A stretch of DNA of 64,000 nt from Auricularia sp. M13 (lineage: Eukaryota > Basidiomycota > Agaricomycetes > Auriculariales > Auriculariaceae), in NCBI GenBank assembly GCA_037042915.1, contig CM073193.1, positions 4,340,001-4,404,000 on the forward strand. The letters run 5' to 3'. Numbering within the stretch: position 1 is the stretch's first letter; each line of letters starts with the position of its first letter. A program made the position numbers and the translations under genes. Shown in pieces: positions 1 through 13,268 of the stretch. Under the pieces are notes generated by a model. It had not been told where the DNA came from. It saw only the letters and a list, made by a program, of their open reading frames with translations, and ran no database searches.

Positions 1-539
1 CATCCTTTATCCCCTTCGTCCATGACGCTTCACTCTTTCTTGACCCTCCCTTGACTCCCTTTACCCCCATTGCTTCCACTGGCTCCAGATTACCCTCGGT
101 GACTTCCCCGATGCCTTTCCCATCGCTTCCGGACCTCTCTTTGGTGTTGGTTGGCTTCCTTTGTTGTCCGGAGCGTTCGGATCCGGTTTGCCTCCGATCG
201 GACTATATGTACCGGCGATTGCCCTCGGATGTACCCTAGGTTGGATCTGGTCTATTATGTGTTCGACCTTCCCCTCCTGAGTACCCTTCCTGGTCGGCTA
301 CGCCTCCAGGTCGGTGGTGTATGCAGCACACCGTGACAGCAATGGGATATTTAAACACGATTTTACAGCCCGGGGAGCAAGTGCCATTGCACAGTGATGC
401 ATTAGAAAAGTTGAATCCCTCTTTTGGCCAACTGCGGCTGTTCCGAGCACGACTCATCCCTGAATACAGCTCTGATCTTGAACCCGTTTTGCATCTGACT
501 TTCATATACATATGTGATCTAGAAAAAAAATTGAGAAAC
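1..539. other. Unassigned left edge
   Basis: Short open frames occur on both strands but none shows a recognisable motif. Nothing can be supported here beyond being the downstream flank of the FunK1 remnant. Confidence 0.4.
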
Positions 540-969
540 TTATCGGGCCAACAGTGGGTTCGGCAGACCATTATCTTCTGTTGCCTTACTGTCTTCTGTT
601 GTGCGGTGAAAGACTATACGTGACTGAGCGGGAAGGTCGCTAGCTTTGGGATCGCAGCCTCTTGGGCATGCGCGAGCCAATCCCCAAAGAAGGATCCAAT
701 AGAATGACTCGACGTCGTGGCGAGGTAGGTGCAGTGTTTCCGCATTGGTGGTGGCCTTTCCCCTCCGCGACGCATCCTCTTTGAGGACACGCTGAAGAGA
801 GGGCCATGAAGAAACCATCGTAACCGGGAAACGCAGGGTCAAAAAGCTCCTTCTGGTCCTCGATGGATTGCAACTTCTCAACTAGCTCTTGAAATGCCTC
901 TTTATCGAAGGTGTAACCACGAGCAGGGTCATTCGAGAACTCTAGCGAGGTAAACATGGGTGTTCCCTG
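540..969 (-). pseudogene. FunK1-type protein kinase, 3' remnant
   Basis: On the minus strand an intron acceptor (..AATAGCTACAG at about 970) is followed by GTPMFTSLEFSND, the loop just after the DFG-equivalent in fungal-specific FunK1 kinases. After one frame change comes RHDVESFYWILLWGLARA, the conserved FunK1 C-lobe signature. The N-lobe, the HRD loop and the DxD motif were not found in the 0.8 kb upstream, so this looks like the 3' part of a decayed or truncated copy. FunK1 kinases form large expanded families in agaricomycetes and their substrates are mostly unknown. An unrecognised 5' part beyond long introns cannot be excluded. Confidence 0.7.
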
Positions 970-1801
970 TAGCTATTAATCAGACTTTGCACGCTGTGTT
1001 TATACGCATGCTCACCGAGAGTTCTTTGCGGGCCTGGTTGTCGGGGCTATGACGTGTTTGCAATGTGCATGGCGGCGCTGTGATTCAAGTCGACGATGAT
1101 AGAGCTTGGACGGGGCAGCAAAGAGCGCGGTAAATCAGCTTACTGTGTGCGCGGCCGTCTAATATTGGTGCGTCGTGTGGCATGATGGGCTCCCAAAATG
1201 GACGCGTGGTCCGCGTCGAAAGAGAGGAAGCAACAATCCAACACGTTTCCAACTCCGCGTTCGCACGGTCACGGTGGTACTGCCAGTACCTACAGCTTTA
1301 TGTCACGTCTACCCTCTCGCGTGAGCTCCTAGTCTTAAATTTGATTACAAGTTACCCTGCGCGATCTCTCGATATTATCATGCTCGTCTGAGCTGGCGAC
1401 GGTGCATAGCACAGAGTACTTATGCTCACTGCTCTGGTCAGGTCTGTCACTTAGATGGTTTTCCCCATTGCCTGCATTAAAGGACGGCGAAAATTCCTTC
1501 ACGAACGGATTTGTTGCCGGCAAACCCGTGAGGAATGCGGACTTCTGCTGCGTGTGCCAGCCTGCCAGGATAATTCGGCTGAGCGGTTCAACTACCAACC
1601 AGTCCCTCGCGAACCCTGCTTTCCCCGTTCCACTTGAACATGCGCTCTCATTATGAATCCTTGATGTACATGTAACGGCCGAGAGCCTTGCCTGTACTCG
1701 CTACTGTTATCCGACAATCCAGCACTTGTTTGACAGGCTGAGCGGAGTTGGATGACAGTGTCCAAGGCGTCCAACAGCCACACGGTCGGCATCCAACAAT
1801 T
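970..1801. other. Intergenic, nothing recognised
   Basis: Short overlapping open frames on both strands without family motifs. It holds the upstream flank of the FunK1 remnant and presumably the MOB1 promoter. No clear TATA box was seen. Confidence 0.4.
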
Positions 1802-2883
1802 ATGTCCTCGTTCTTTGGCCTGTACGCATCTCTGTGCCCCCGCCCAAGTCCATAGGTTCTGATTATCTGCGATGCGGCTCCGCAGCGGAAAGACGCGCAC
1901 CTTCAAGCCTCGGAAGGACGTTCCAGAGGGCACCAAGCAGTACCAGCTGCGCAAGTATGCCGAGGCCACCCTGGTGCGTCGCAGATGGCACCGAGCTAAC
2001 CTGTGCACTGAGCATAACGTCTTACAGGGTTCAGGCAACCTGCGGCTCGCCGTTCAGCTGCCCGATGGCGAGGACTTGAACGAGTGGCTTGCCGTTCACA
2101 GTGCGTTCGTCGCTGGCCTGGGACGCAACCTGACCCATCAGTCCAGCCGTCGACTTCTTCAACCACTTGAACATGCTCTATGGCACTGTCACAGAGTTCT
2201 GCTCTCGCGAGGAGGTGTGTGCCTGGCCGCGTCCATCGACAGTCCATCGGGCGCTAAACTCGCGACCAACCAGTGTCCCATAATGTCTGCCGGACCCAGG
2301 TTCGAACGGCATTAATGTCAGTGACAACAACCTGACCGGGGCTCAGATTCGAATACTTGTGGGAAGATGGCGTCAAGTATCGTCGACCCACGAAGCTTCC
2401 CGCACCAGACTACGTCGACACGCTCATGAACTGGGTTCAAGCCCAACTCGACGACGAGTCTCTCTTTCCTAACAAGATAGGTCCGACTCTCTCTCTTCTG
2501 CCCGGCTTTCAGCCTTGTTCTGACGGTCTCATAGGCGTCCCATTTCCACGCAACTTCCGTGACATTGTCAAGACAATATGTCGGCGTCTCTTCCGCATCT
2601 ACGCCCATTTGTACAGCAACCACTTCGACCAGATTTGTGCTTTAGGAATCGAAGGTTGTTTCCTTGGGCTGTCGCTCAACCAGCTTGCTTACTCGGGTGC
2701 AGCGCACATGAACACGAGCTACCGGCATTTCTTTTTATTCTTGAATGAGGTGCGTAGAAGTAGTTAATCCCATATTAACGCGACCTGACCACCGATTAGT
2801 TCGATCTCGTAGAGAAGAAGGAGCTCGTGCCTCTCGACGAGTTGAACGAGGCTATCCTTGCTGAGGACAGCGCTCGGCGCTGA
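1802..2883 (+). CDS. mob1: MOB1 kinase activator (Mob1/phocein family)
   Basis: MOB1 is the non-catalytic partner of NDR/LATS-type kinases (Dbf2/Cbk1, SIN and RAM pathways), acting in mitotic exit, septation and polarity. Nine exons fit by frame and splice signals: 1802-1821, 1886-1973, 2028-2100, 2147-2214, 2274-2299, 2347-2480, 2535-2654, 2703-2749 and 2800-2883. They total 660 nt, giving 219 residues, the usual MOB1 size. The start at 1802 was chosen because a 20-nt first exon (MSSFFGL) joins in frame to KTRTFKPRK. Family landmarks in order are [43 protein letters not shown], the HFDQI helix and NTSYRHFF. The zinc-site Cys pair (EFC..C) and the later His residues are present. The frame is intact throughout, so the gene is probably functional. 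Confidence 0.96.
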
Positions 2884-3593
2884 CGTTCACGACCGTACGA
2901 CTCGGATTCCGTCCTATATTGCGCTCTGTGTGTGTACGCTCGCTTGTATACCTCTCGTCTGCCATCCTCGCCCCGCCGTTCTTAATGACAGCCTCGTTGC
3001 AAACTCTGCACTGGCCGCTCGAAAGCCTTCGTGACCCTCCGCTGAACCCCAACGTCTCCGCGAGCGCATATAGCTTCGTGTGCCACGAGTGCGTTCAAGG
3101 GTCTCAATGGCGCAGAGCGCGGGATCGTTGTTGACCCCTTTCAGAATCGTCGCGGCGCTGGCAGAGTTCGATGCAGTCCAATGAAAGTTCGAACTGCCTG
3201 GTGCACGCATCGTGCTGCCAGCTCTTCGTTGTCTTCGGCTAGGCACTATACTTTCCGAGAAGTCACCTGCGTCGCGCTGGAAGGCGACTATGGATTCACC
3301 CCTTTGAGATTTACGATGATGCTGCGTTCTTGCCTTGCGCGAGGCCCGTACTATCTCAGTTCGCTCTAAACTGACAACATCTAGCCCGCAAACTATACGT
3401 TTCGATGCGCAGACGGTGGTCAAGAGTTGCTTGTGACCCTGCAGCGCTTTGCGCTTGCAAGTCCCTGCCTACGGATCGATCGTTATCTTCCGCATGTTCC
3501 TGAGTGCGCGTCCGCCTCGAGGCACAGCAGGACAAAAGGTCCATTCGGTTTCGAAAGTCTTCGCGCACTCGTGCACCTCTCGTTGTTGCAACC
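2884..3593. other. Intergenic between mob1 and the giant GTPase gene
   Basis: A 710-base gap. Open frames of up to about 170 codons occur on the minus strand but show no motif, and their codon choice looks random. A short plus-strand exon could be hidden around 3180-3480. It presumably carries the promoter of the gene starting at 3594. Confidence 0.35.
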
Positions 3594-6500
3594 ATGTCTG
3601 ACCCGCCACCCGCTGGAGGCAAGACATCTCAGGACTCGCAGCCCAACCCCGACCAGACCAAGGGCGACGCAAAACTCAACATCGCTGATGCTAATATCAA
3701 GCCCGATGCGAAGCTCAAGGCCGACACGAAGCCCAAGGCCGATACGAAGCCAAAGGCCGATACGAAACCCAAGGCAGATGGTGACGCCGCTGCATGTATG
3801 ATCCTATTTTCTGTTTAAACGCGCACCATGCTAACTCTATAACAGCCCACGCCGCTGCTGTTGCCGCACTCGACCTGCTTCCACGCATCAATGACATGTA
3901 TCGTTTCCTCGATATCGTTAGCGAGCAGGCCAGCGGTGGTCTCGGTACGCTGTCTCTGGATATCGTTATGGCGCAGATGCCAATGCTACGCAGTGGATAA
4001 GATTGTCATAGACCAGGACGGATTCAAGGCCTTTTCAAACGCTGTATGCCCTGGTGCATATTCGTCTATGACCAAGGTGGACTTCTCCGCCTTGGACAAG
4101 ACGAAGCTTCAGCTCGTCGGCATCTACGGGAGCAAGGGCGAGATCGCTCGCTTCCTGTTGACCATCGGACATGTGGACGACCATACGTATGTCATCCTGC
4201 ACCTGTTTAGAATTGCTCTCTAACGACGCCAAAGTGCGACCCTTCTCGCGAAGCCCATCGATCCCATGGCTGCTGTACAGACTACGCCGTTTCTACGATC
4301 CGGCCTCTACATTGTGGACGCCGGTCCCACGGACGCGGATGCTACCTTGCGTCGGGTGTATGTCATCTACTGGCCAGAGGATACGACTTGGAGCGACAAT
4401 GCGCCGTCGACATCGCGCCGAAACCGCGTCGCATTCATCCGGTATGCCTTCGCGTCACGATGTCAATCGCTGCTCAAGCTTGGGTGTTGCAGCTACTTGA
4501 CGAAGCTTGCGGACCAGATCTATGTCTTCGTATCACCTGAGCACGCGCAGAACATCGTGTGGAAGGATAACGTGCCCCAAGTCATGAGCGACATCGGCGA
4601 TGACGACGACGACGACCAGGACGACGACGAGGACGACGACATCTTCAGTAGTGACCGCGTTTTCGACTTCACGGTGGAGAAGAAGGCCGAGCAGGACGAA
4701 GATGTGCAGATCAGACCCGGCTTCAAGGTTCGCCTATCTTTGACTGCGCGTCATATTCTCCTCAGTGATTATACCCGCCAGCTTGCGCACAAGACCATTG
4801 CCGTGCCCCCTCAAGCGGACGACGACTCAGCTCTTCCCAACTTTGTTCCTCGCCTCGTCCTAGGCGAAACGACACAGGGCTTCATTACAGCTGTACCGCA
4901 ATCGGCGCAAACAGTGGCCCACCCGTTTAGTCACCACCACATCGCGAGTCTATCGTTGCGCAATGATATTGAGTATGTCCAGTCTTCCTGTTCCGTGTCG
5001 CACGGGCACTGAAAATGGCCAGGCAAGCCAGCGCCGTTCGTGTGGGGCCGGACGTGACAGCGGATGGTCTCCAAATTCTCATCGAAAACGGACTCGACAA
5101 GAAGGCTCCTGGTCTATGTCGAGCGTGGCTGCAGAAGAAGGAGATATTTATAAACAGCATGGTGACGACCTGGTCGCCTTTCAGGCACACTTGAAGCAGC
5201 AAATGGACGACGGCAGGGAACAGCTCGAGCGACCCTGTACACTCTCCTTACGCGTCATATCATGGCTCTGTATCCGTACGCAAAATTCATCCTGTCAGAC
5301 CGCTGGCACTGATACACATCCAGAGAGCGTATGTCACCAGATGTCATCGCCCTTCTGTCTCAGGATACGGCGTCTGAAGATACAGAGGGTGCAGTCGATT
5401 ATGCGGCTACTTCGTTTACTTGTCTCAACCTCTTTCCTAGCTTTTTGGAACAATCTTTGCGCCATGTACCCGGACGTGCGACCAATCGTCAAGAACGACT
5501 TCGACAAACAGGACTTCGCTACGATCAGCAAAGCAGCTGGAATTCGAAAGCTGAAAGGCCATTTGCATGCTGCGTCGCAGATATTGCTTGGCTGCCCCGA
5601 TATCAGTGACGAACAGAAGGAAGCGATCGTTAAGCTCGTCCTGGAGGAGGGGAAACATGCCAACGTGATTTACAATGCCCCGGGCTCCGCGACCGCGCAA
5701 AAAGGCGGCGTTTGGAATCAGCTCTGGACGTCCTTCTGGGAGAAAGTTGTCCCTGACGCACGCGCATCTACCTCGCAAGAGGATCTACGTCGTTTGATCA
5801 AGGACGGAGAGTCCTTCCTGATGTCCAGTTCCTCGCACAGCTGCCACAGCTTGTCGATGCTCAGCCCTCTCTCGCAGCCCCTGCCGACATGCTCATGACG
5901 CAGTGGCGAACCATCGTCAAGGAGCGCGCCGACAAAGTCGTCAATCTCGTGTACAACAAGATACGCCAGGCTCAAGAGAAGATCCTGAGACAGAAGTTCA
6001 AGGAACAAGTCGACGGGAAATTGAAGAATACTCTGGACAGAATCTGTCAAGAGTTCATCGCCGAGCTGGATGCCCTCAACCAGGCGGATTCCCCGAGGTT
6101 CGTACAGCTTTACGCGCCGTTCGCGGTTGCTGAACACAACCGTATATAGTAGCATCCTGACCTACCATACCGTCGAGAAAGTTCAGAGCGGCGGAGGCCA
6201 GGGCTGGTTTCCGGGTGGCTGGGGCTCTGGACAGTCTGGTCGGTGATATGTCTGCTGATCAGAGTTCTTTCATTGACACCACTTGGCTAGCGATGTACCG
6301 CGTAGGTGGAGAACGCGTATCGCAAACTCGCCCTAGTTTTCGTTACACCATTCACGTCTTCAACTTGACTGAAGACGACAAGCACAATCTTCGCTTGCAC
6401 CAGGCGCATATTCCGCATCCGACCATCAGTCCACGATTTGCTCACCACTTCTCCATGCCCACGAGCTGGGGTATCCGGTACGCCAACTCCCCCTTTTGGT

Positions 6501-9500
6501 ACAGCTTGTTTGACCAGCGTCGTAGCCATGTTCAATTGCTCGCGAACGACAAATGCTTCCTGGTCGTGGATAGCGGTGACGCCCTCCTCATTTTCATAGA
6601 ACCTATGTCGCAGATCGACGCCGCTGTTGGAAATGGTCGCTCTAAAACGAAGATTGTGTATGAGCGTATCGGACAAGATTTCGTCCTCAATTTCGACGAG
6701 AGTCGACGGGCGATGGCCATCTTTGCTGCAGTCAAGGTGCGCTGTAAGGTATACGCTCACACCCAATCGTTATTGACTATTAATTGAGGGCGAATACCTG
6801 CTGCATCTATTCGAGTGTGACGAGAACTTTAACTCCATCCGAGCCACGTCTGGCAGCCCCTTCAATCTGACGAGCTGGTTCGAAACTGCGAAAACAATGC
6901 AACATGTTTGCTTCGTTGGCGGAGGCGATTCATCGGAGGTCTGCCTGGTCGATGATGCGCATCACGCTCGTATTTTTTCGATGGTGACGGCACAATTTCG
7001 GTAAGAGGTTTTTAGCAAACTTTTCGAATGGAAACCAATGACGTGCATTTTGTATCAGCCCAGCGACGCTTACCTTCGCAAACAAGCCTGTTCTGGTTGG
7101 AAACACCCCCGATGGAGCCTGTCTCGTTGGGGTTTGTGTTGACAGTGAAGGCGAACTTGTCCTGGAGGCTTATCACTGGGCGTCCTTTGGTTCAGCACCA
7201 GGCCATTTGGTCAACTTGACGGGACTAGACGACGTTGAAGTCAGCTCTTTTACGTTCACGTCGTTTCTTGACCGCGGCCATGTGCATCTCCTCGCCCTTT
7301 GCTTGGCAGACTCGTGTTGCCGATCTTACGCGATTGACATTGCAAAAAAGGTGACTGAATACGCTCTCACGGCCAAAGGAGCGGCACGCCTTGCTGTCGA
7401 TACAGGGAGCCCATCCTCAAACGCGTTGCTCGAGTGTCTTTCCGATGTTTGGACCCGTTTCCCGGTTGTACCTGCGATTTCTCGCACGACCATCACCTCA
7501 GGACGCACCGCACCGAGCATCACATTCGTAACAGATCGAGACCACACTCGCTATCGCGGTCACTTTGCCGAGTGCATTCGTTCGTTCGAGCAAACAACGC
7601 GCAAGCCAACGGGAGGACGCCTCGGCGCAATTGGAGTCCAGGCTATCACATTCGATCGAGCTCTCGAATACTCAATTGAATCTGCGGCCATCTCAACCTT
7701 ACACGCCGGAGAATGGCTCATCGAGGCGGTGTGTCTTATTCCAATCCAAATCGCGGTCACACGAGAGAATAGGTCGGCCATAGTAACAACGTTGGCGTGC
7801 TTCTGAAACTAACTTTCTTTATAGGTTCATACCCCTGAAAGACGGTGTTTGGTCGTCAGATCTTGAACGTAGTCTTCTTGGGGCGACAGTGAACCAGGTT
7901 GCAAGCAGCCTGAGCCTTGGTGCGTTTGTGTGATTATCCTTCGCGTAGTAGCCGCTTATATTGCTGTGTAACATAGGGTGGTACGAGAGCATTTTCACAT
8001 ATCCACCGTTTATCAACAGGGCAAGTGACTTTGGAACGCATAGCGTGGTCGCTGAATATTGCTACAGCCCGTCAAAGTTGTTTCTTCAATGGGTATGCTT
8101 TGCGGGGCTGAGGCACTGCTCCGAGTCGGTCATGTTGATCACACCACAGGCGAACAATCCGTTGGAAAAAGTTTCTCGATGAACCACTTGGTCGACACAT
8201 CTTTCGCAGGGTAAGCAGGCGCCTCCCCGTCGTCCACGTCTGACAAATTGTCCAGATCTGCGATGCGTTGCACTGAAGGTTTGATAGAGCATATTCATCC
8301 AGAGGCCATATCTCACAGCGATGTCCAGGCGTTTGGATGTCTTGCACACCAACGACCGACTCATTGGTTATCGCCCTTGATTTTGAAGGTGTCCAGTCCA
8401 TCGAGCGGTCCGCACAAGAGGATACTCTACTCGTCCTCTTCAATACTGCGATCTCGAATATGGTAAGCTCTTGAATCACGCATAAATCTGGCCGGATATC
8501 TCAACGACATACCTAGATATTGTTTCGGTTAGCATGGCATCCCTTGGATAACCAGAGACGTCACTGATATTAAATCGTATAGCAATAATTTCGCTTTGTC
8601 TCGTGACATCGCGGGACTTTTCACTGTAGGCTCACCCGTCCTCGTATGTGCCGCAGTTGAACATTTCCACAGAGCTTTCAAACTGCATCCGCGATACTGG
8701 ACCCAGCCGCGAATCCAACGCTCTTCCAGTCGCGCCTTGTGATAATCATCAAGGTTCGTTGTGTGAATGGAGCATAGTTTAGCGTACCTAATACTACCCT
8801 ACGTCCCAGGACGTCATCGAGAACGACCGGTTGGACATGGTCAAAGAGTCAGTGCCGTGTCTCATGCGAACGCCGTGGGTCCACTGACCTCGCCATCAGG
8901 TTCCAGCTCAAGTTTGCAAAGGTCAGGCTCAGAAGGTGCAGAACAATTTGCCGTTGAATCTGAGCGAAGTACTAGATCGTGGCCGAGGAGCAGCAGCAGA
9001 ATTTTTTTACCAAATCTCACCGTGGGCAGGTTAGCATCATCCCGTGGCCAGTCATCGAAAGTCGGCAATTCTACGATATGTTTGCAGACCTGCGGAAGCG
9101 TTTATCTAAGTGTGTTTAGCCTTGCGGCCTTTGCTGTCATGCCTTGGGCCCTGCTAATCGCAGCAAATACCATTTCTCGCAGGCAAAAGCTCACACATCC
9201 ATCCGCTGCTGGATTCCTCAAAACGCTCAAGACCCTGATGGCCAAGATTAAGGCAAGCGATAGAACTGTGCAATTTAGGATCCAGTCTGACTCGAACAGA
9301 CGCACGACTGGGGCGCCTTGGATCGTGGGTCACCACGGTCATAAAAAACTGGGTGCTGACAAGTTGCAGAAAATCTCGCTTCTCAGCGCATGGAGGACCT
9401 TCTGAAGCGGCTCGTCCCTGCTCTCGTTTATGGTCTTGGATCGCCTCCGCCAGATGGCGAGCCCCTGAAGGTCGGTTGGGTTGCCATCCTCCTTTGTCAT

Positions 9501-12500
9501 ATGTTAATACACCCAAAGAATTTTGACGACGAGTCAATCGTCGCGCATTGCGACTCACAAGACGTTTTTTATCTTGCGGGGCCATCCTTTGGCGTCCTCG
9601 AAAATCCGAAGGAGCATCGCTCGTTGCTGGACACGTTGAGACAATCCGCGCGACTTCAATCCGAGCGTCAGCTCAGGCCGGATAACGAATGGATCGACGC
9701 AATTTCCGCTCACATAGACTCGCTCGCCATCCGGAGGGTCGAGCATGTCAGCGACTGGATTGCGGTCAACACTGCTCGATTTGCCACCAGCCCTGAGACC
9801 CTGAAATTGCGCCGGATCTTCGACGCTGCTGTCATAGACCTCCAGGCCGGTCTCGAATTTTGCAGAGCCACTTGTCTCGAATGCAGGCTGTTTTGTGTTC
9901 TTCCGAAGCGACATGATGGACAGCACGATTGCAAAACCAGCCACATTTGCAAGCATCGATGCGAACATCTCGACAATCACGACGAACAGGAACCGTGCGG
10001 CCTACCGTGAGTACTTGACGCATAGAGCAGACAATACGGCTAACAGTGCGACATTCAGAGCCGGGCATTCTGGGACTCATATGCAAGCAGCACGATATAG
10101 CTTCAATGTATTTGCTGAATCAACCTATTTACCAGTTGCGACATCTCTGTGCACTTGTGTGGGCAGCCGTGCGCTTTCAACGGACGGCCTGGCTGTCTGA
10201 AAGCGTGCAGCAAAGTACGCAACCTTGAACTCGTGTTTATTCAGTGATCTAACAGTGAAAAAGCATGTAGGTCATACTGAGGACGAGCACCAGTGTGCGG
10301 GCCAACATGCATGCGGGATGGTGCGGTTTCTTTTCACCCCCTTGTCATCGCTGACCATTCCCAAGCCCTGCGACTTGATGGAGGTCGAATCCCCCGACGG
10401 CAAATCCTACTCCTGCGCCGGGGTTTGCGTGCTACCCTGGTCCGCATGGATTTTCTCCACTTTGGGAATTATAACAACTTGCAAACAGGGACAAGCCGCA
10501 CGCACAGCATGCCTGCGAGTCGCGGATGTGCCCGCTGTCATGCTCATTGTGCAAGCGACTCTGCACCGGATCACACTTCCACGCGCAGGAAGAGTCTGCC
10601 GTTCACATTTGCGAGTAAGCCGTGGCTTGTTTGATGCTCGTGATGCCCACTGAGGATCCCTACTCGCAGCCAGGAGCATAATTGCACCAAGAATTGTGCC
10701 GCGGATGGAGTCTGCGAGATATCCACCGTTCCTCATGCAATTGAAACAACATTCACCGGCCGTCACGAGACCTTTTTATTCACAAAGGTGCGTCGCAGCC
10801 CCGCCTTCTGGTTGCTTGGATTCACTGCGCCATCTAGTATTCGCAAGATGCACGACGCTTGCCTTGCGAAATCAGAATTCCACCAGGTCACACCGTACAT
10901 GCAGGCCCGCATCGGCACACCGATGACGATTCGGTTGTGCATTTCTGCAACTCGAGGTCCCTTCGACTCATGCAATCTCATCGTTCCCGCTGATTGTGTC
11001 CTTTCAGATGCCCAATGTGTGACTATCTTTGTACACTACCCTTTGGACACCCACAGCAAGAGCACGACACGTCGCACGGATCTATGGCGAAGACACAGTG
11101 GGCTCTTGACGGTGCTGAGGATATTGTCCTTGAAGTCGGTGGACGGAAATTCGCTGCCTCAGATGTCGGAGCACCGATGCTGTGCAACTCCGTATGCGAG
11201 GCTCTCGGACGCCATGCCCATATCGACTATTGCCGTGCCGCACCTGGCTCGGTGTGCTCGGGTGCCGATATCGAACACCTGACGGCCCGAATTACGCCCA
11301 ATCCCGACAAGCCGAAGGACGCCGTTAGCCACACCGTGTTCTGGAAACGCACAGGTAGGTTTCACGCTTAATGCGCTCTACAGATGTGTGACACTATTAC
11401 AGGGTTCAAGGGTGCATCTGCCTCAGTTTCCTGGCGCGAGCTTGAGACTGATTAGCAACAGATCCATATTCGCGAGAGCATCAAGCGGAATACACGAAGT
11501 GCGATCATATGTGCAGTGGTAAGCACATTCTCCTCTTTCGGAAGACTGCTCAGTGCTTATCATTATGAAGGTGAAGAGCATGCCGCAACGGCTACGGCCC
11601 CTGCAAAGCCTTCCTACTGCACACTACCGATTTTCCATCCTCCTCATGCTGGTGCTGGTCAAGGGGGTGGCTACGTCTCAGATGATGGCCATCTGTTCAC
11701 TTGCGTGAATCCGGCGGTTTCGAATCATGCGTAAGCAATGGCAATATATCCGTATTTCGCGTGAGCTGACGGTCAATTCGCTGATCAAAGTTATCATGTG
11801 TGAGTTCTCGTCGCATGTCATGCACCCGAATTTATCTGATGCATGCTCGTAGCATCTTCGTCATTGATCGGTGAGCTGACTGGTCGTCGGATCGCACACA
11901 GTACCTTCGCAGAACTCAAATGCCACAGGTCTGGTTCAATGTGGTCTGCTGATCGTCGCCCGCTGCCGAGCACTCCTGTTTATCGGGATATCGCCAGAGT
12001 CGCAGGCAAGTCTCCATAACCTCGCTGATTTCGGGGGCTCATTCTTAAAATTTCAGATAATCGTTTGGGAGCCGTTTATTCCGCCCTGCATAGTTTCTGG
12101 ACCGCGCGTGCTGCTGCGATCCAAGCATCCGGGGCCGGTACGCAACGCCGAGACTCATACAGCATCGTCCTCTTCAACCAGAAGGCGGATATATGCCTTG
12201 AAAACGACTTTGTGCGTAACCCAAGGCAATTGCTCGACGTTTTGCTCCGCAAGGACGCGGACGGCGGCACCAACTTCAACGGCGCGCTCGCTGCCGGGTT
12301 GAGTGTCATGGAAAGGAACTGGCGGACAGATCAGTATGTTGGCGTGAACAGGTGCTAAGGACGATATTCTCACGCTGGCTAGGTTCCCCGTGATCATATT
12401 CTTGTCCGACGGCGAGGACTCCTTCAGCGATGGCGTGATGTATAATCTCTGCCGTAGGTCTTTGGGGCTGGGGTAAGTCACGCACTACACACGTTGAAGT

Positions 12501-12820
12501 GTGCTAAACTTGCTCCAGCAAAGCGCTCTCGTTCCACTCCGTGTCTTTCGGTCCCGACTCCGAGATCGCACCTCTTCAACGCATGGCTGACATTGCCCAA
12601 GAAGTGTATAGCGGTGCACCTCGGCCTGCTCTGCCCAACACAACCAATTCCGGACGCCAATGCACTTGTTCCAAGGCCCTGGATTCGGTGAGCTTTCGAA
12701 TCTCCAGTTCGATCACGTGATCTTGACAGCCAATCCTTTCCTAAGGTCAAACTGACTGATACGTTCCTGGGGATCGCTGCGTCGCTGCGCAAGCCAAGGG
12801 CATCTCTCATGCGCGGATGA
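3594..12820 (+). CDS. Giant GBP/VLIG-like large GTPase with Cys/His-rich region and C-terminal vWA domain
   Basis: One intron-rich gene, probably about 2,400 residues. It starts MSDPPPAGG with an imperfect KADTKP repeat (3705-3780) and an acidic Asp run (4600-4640), followed by a long region without recognised domains. The GTPase core follows: G1 P-loop MGEQSVGKS (codons split by an intron ending at 8149), switch region SAMRCTEG (about 8258-8280), G3 LDFEG (8376-8390), and a G4-like LVIIIKD near 8740. These match the GBP/VLIG interferon-inducible class rather than Ras-type GTPases. From about 9860 to 11360 there are repeated Cys/His clusters (CLECRLFC, HDCKTSHICKHRC, GHSGTHMC), likely zinc binding. 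The C-terminus is a vWA domain with a complete MIDAS: DRSGSM, then GGTNFNG, then LSDGED (11780-12820). Many introns are inferred and not all were placed. No signal peptide or membrane segment was seen. Its role is unknown. Confidence 0.85.
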
Positions 12821-13268
12821 TCGCAGGCATGAACGACTTTGAACCATTAGGCGTTGTTGTTTTCCGTTTCGTCTCTCGATGTGCACGTTGGCTTAGTAAA
12901 TCGAGCCCTCATGAAACGCTTGAATACATAGTCTTTACCACATGTGGTAAACAGGAGGGGTGGGCTGCACGGGTGCTAGTTGGTCAAGTCTGTCGCTGAT
13001 AACGCTGGAAGCCCGCGCCAACTGCGATGCTAATTCACTCACTGGGTCGATCCCGCCCTTCTGCAGCTTTCAGTAGGAAGACTCTGACTCAACCACGCGA
13101 TCCGTCAGTATTTTAGCAATCAGAGTCGACTCGCTCAACGTCCTCGCATCGACTTGGTCACCCGAAACGGTGTTCCGAAACAATGAAGATTACTCGCATA
13201 AAGTGCCCACTGTTACATTGCGACCACCCCGCTTTTTCATGGCGGGCATGTACTTGCGTAAAAGTAAC
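12821..13268. other. Convergent 3' intergenic
   Basis: Lies between the stop of the giant GTPase gene (+) and the stop of the RBR gene (-). AT-richer than the flanks, with no supported gene. It probably holds both 3' ends. Confidence 0.4.

Noticed and set aside
2914-3423. 170-codon minus-strand frame between mob1 and the GTPase gene
   Set aside because: No recognisable motif, poor codon bias and overlapping frames of similar length on the other strand.
4590-4645. GAC/GAT trinucleotide run as a possible microsatellite or regulatory repeat
   Set aside because: It is in frame and codes for an acidic Asp/Glu stretch in the giant GTPase gene, so it needs no separate explanation.
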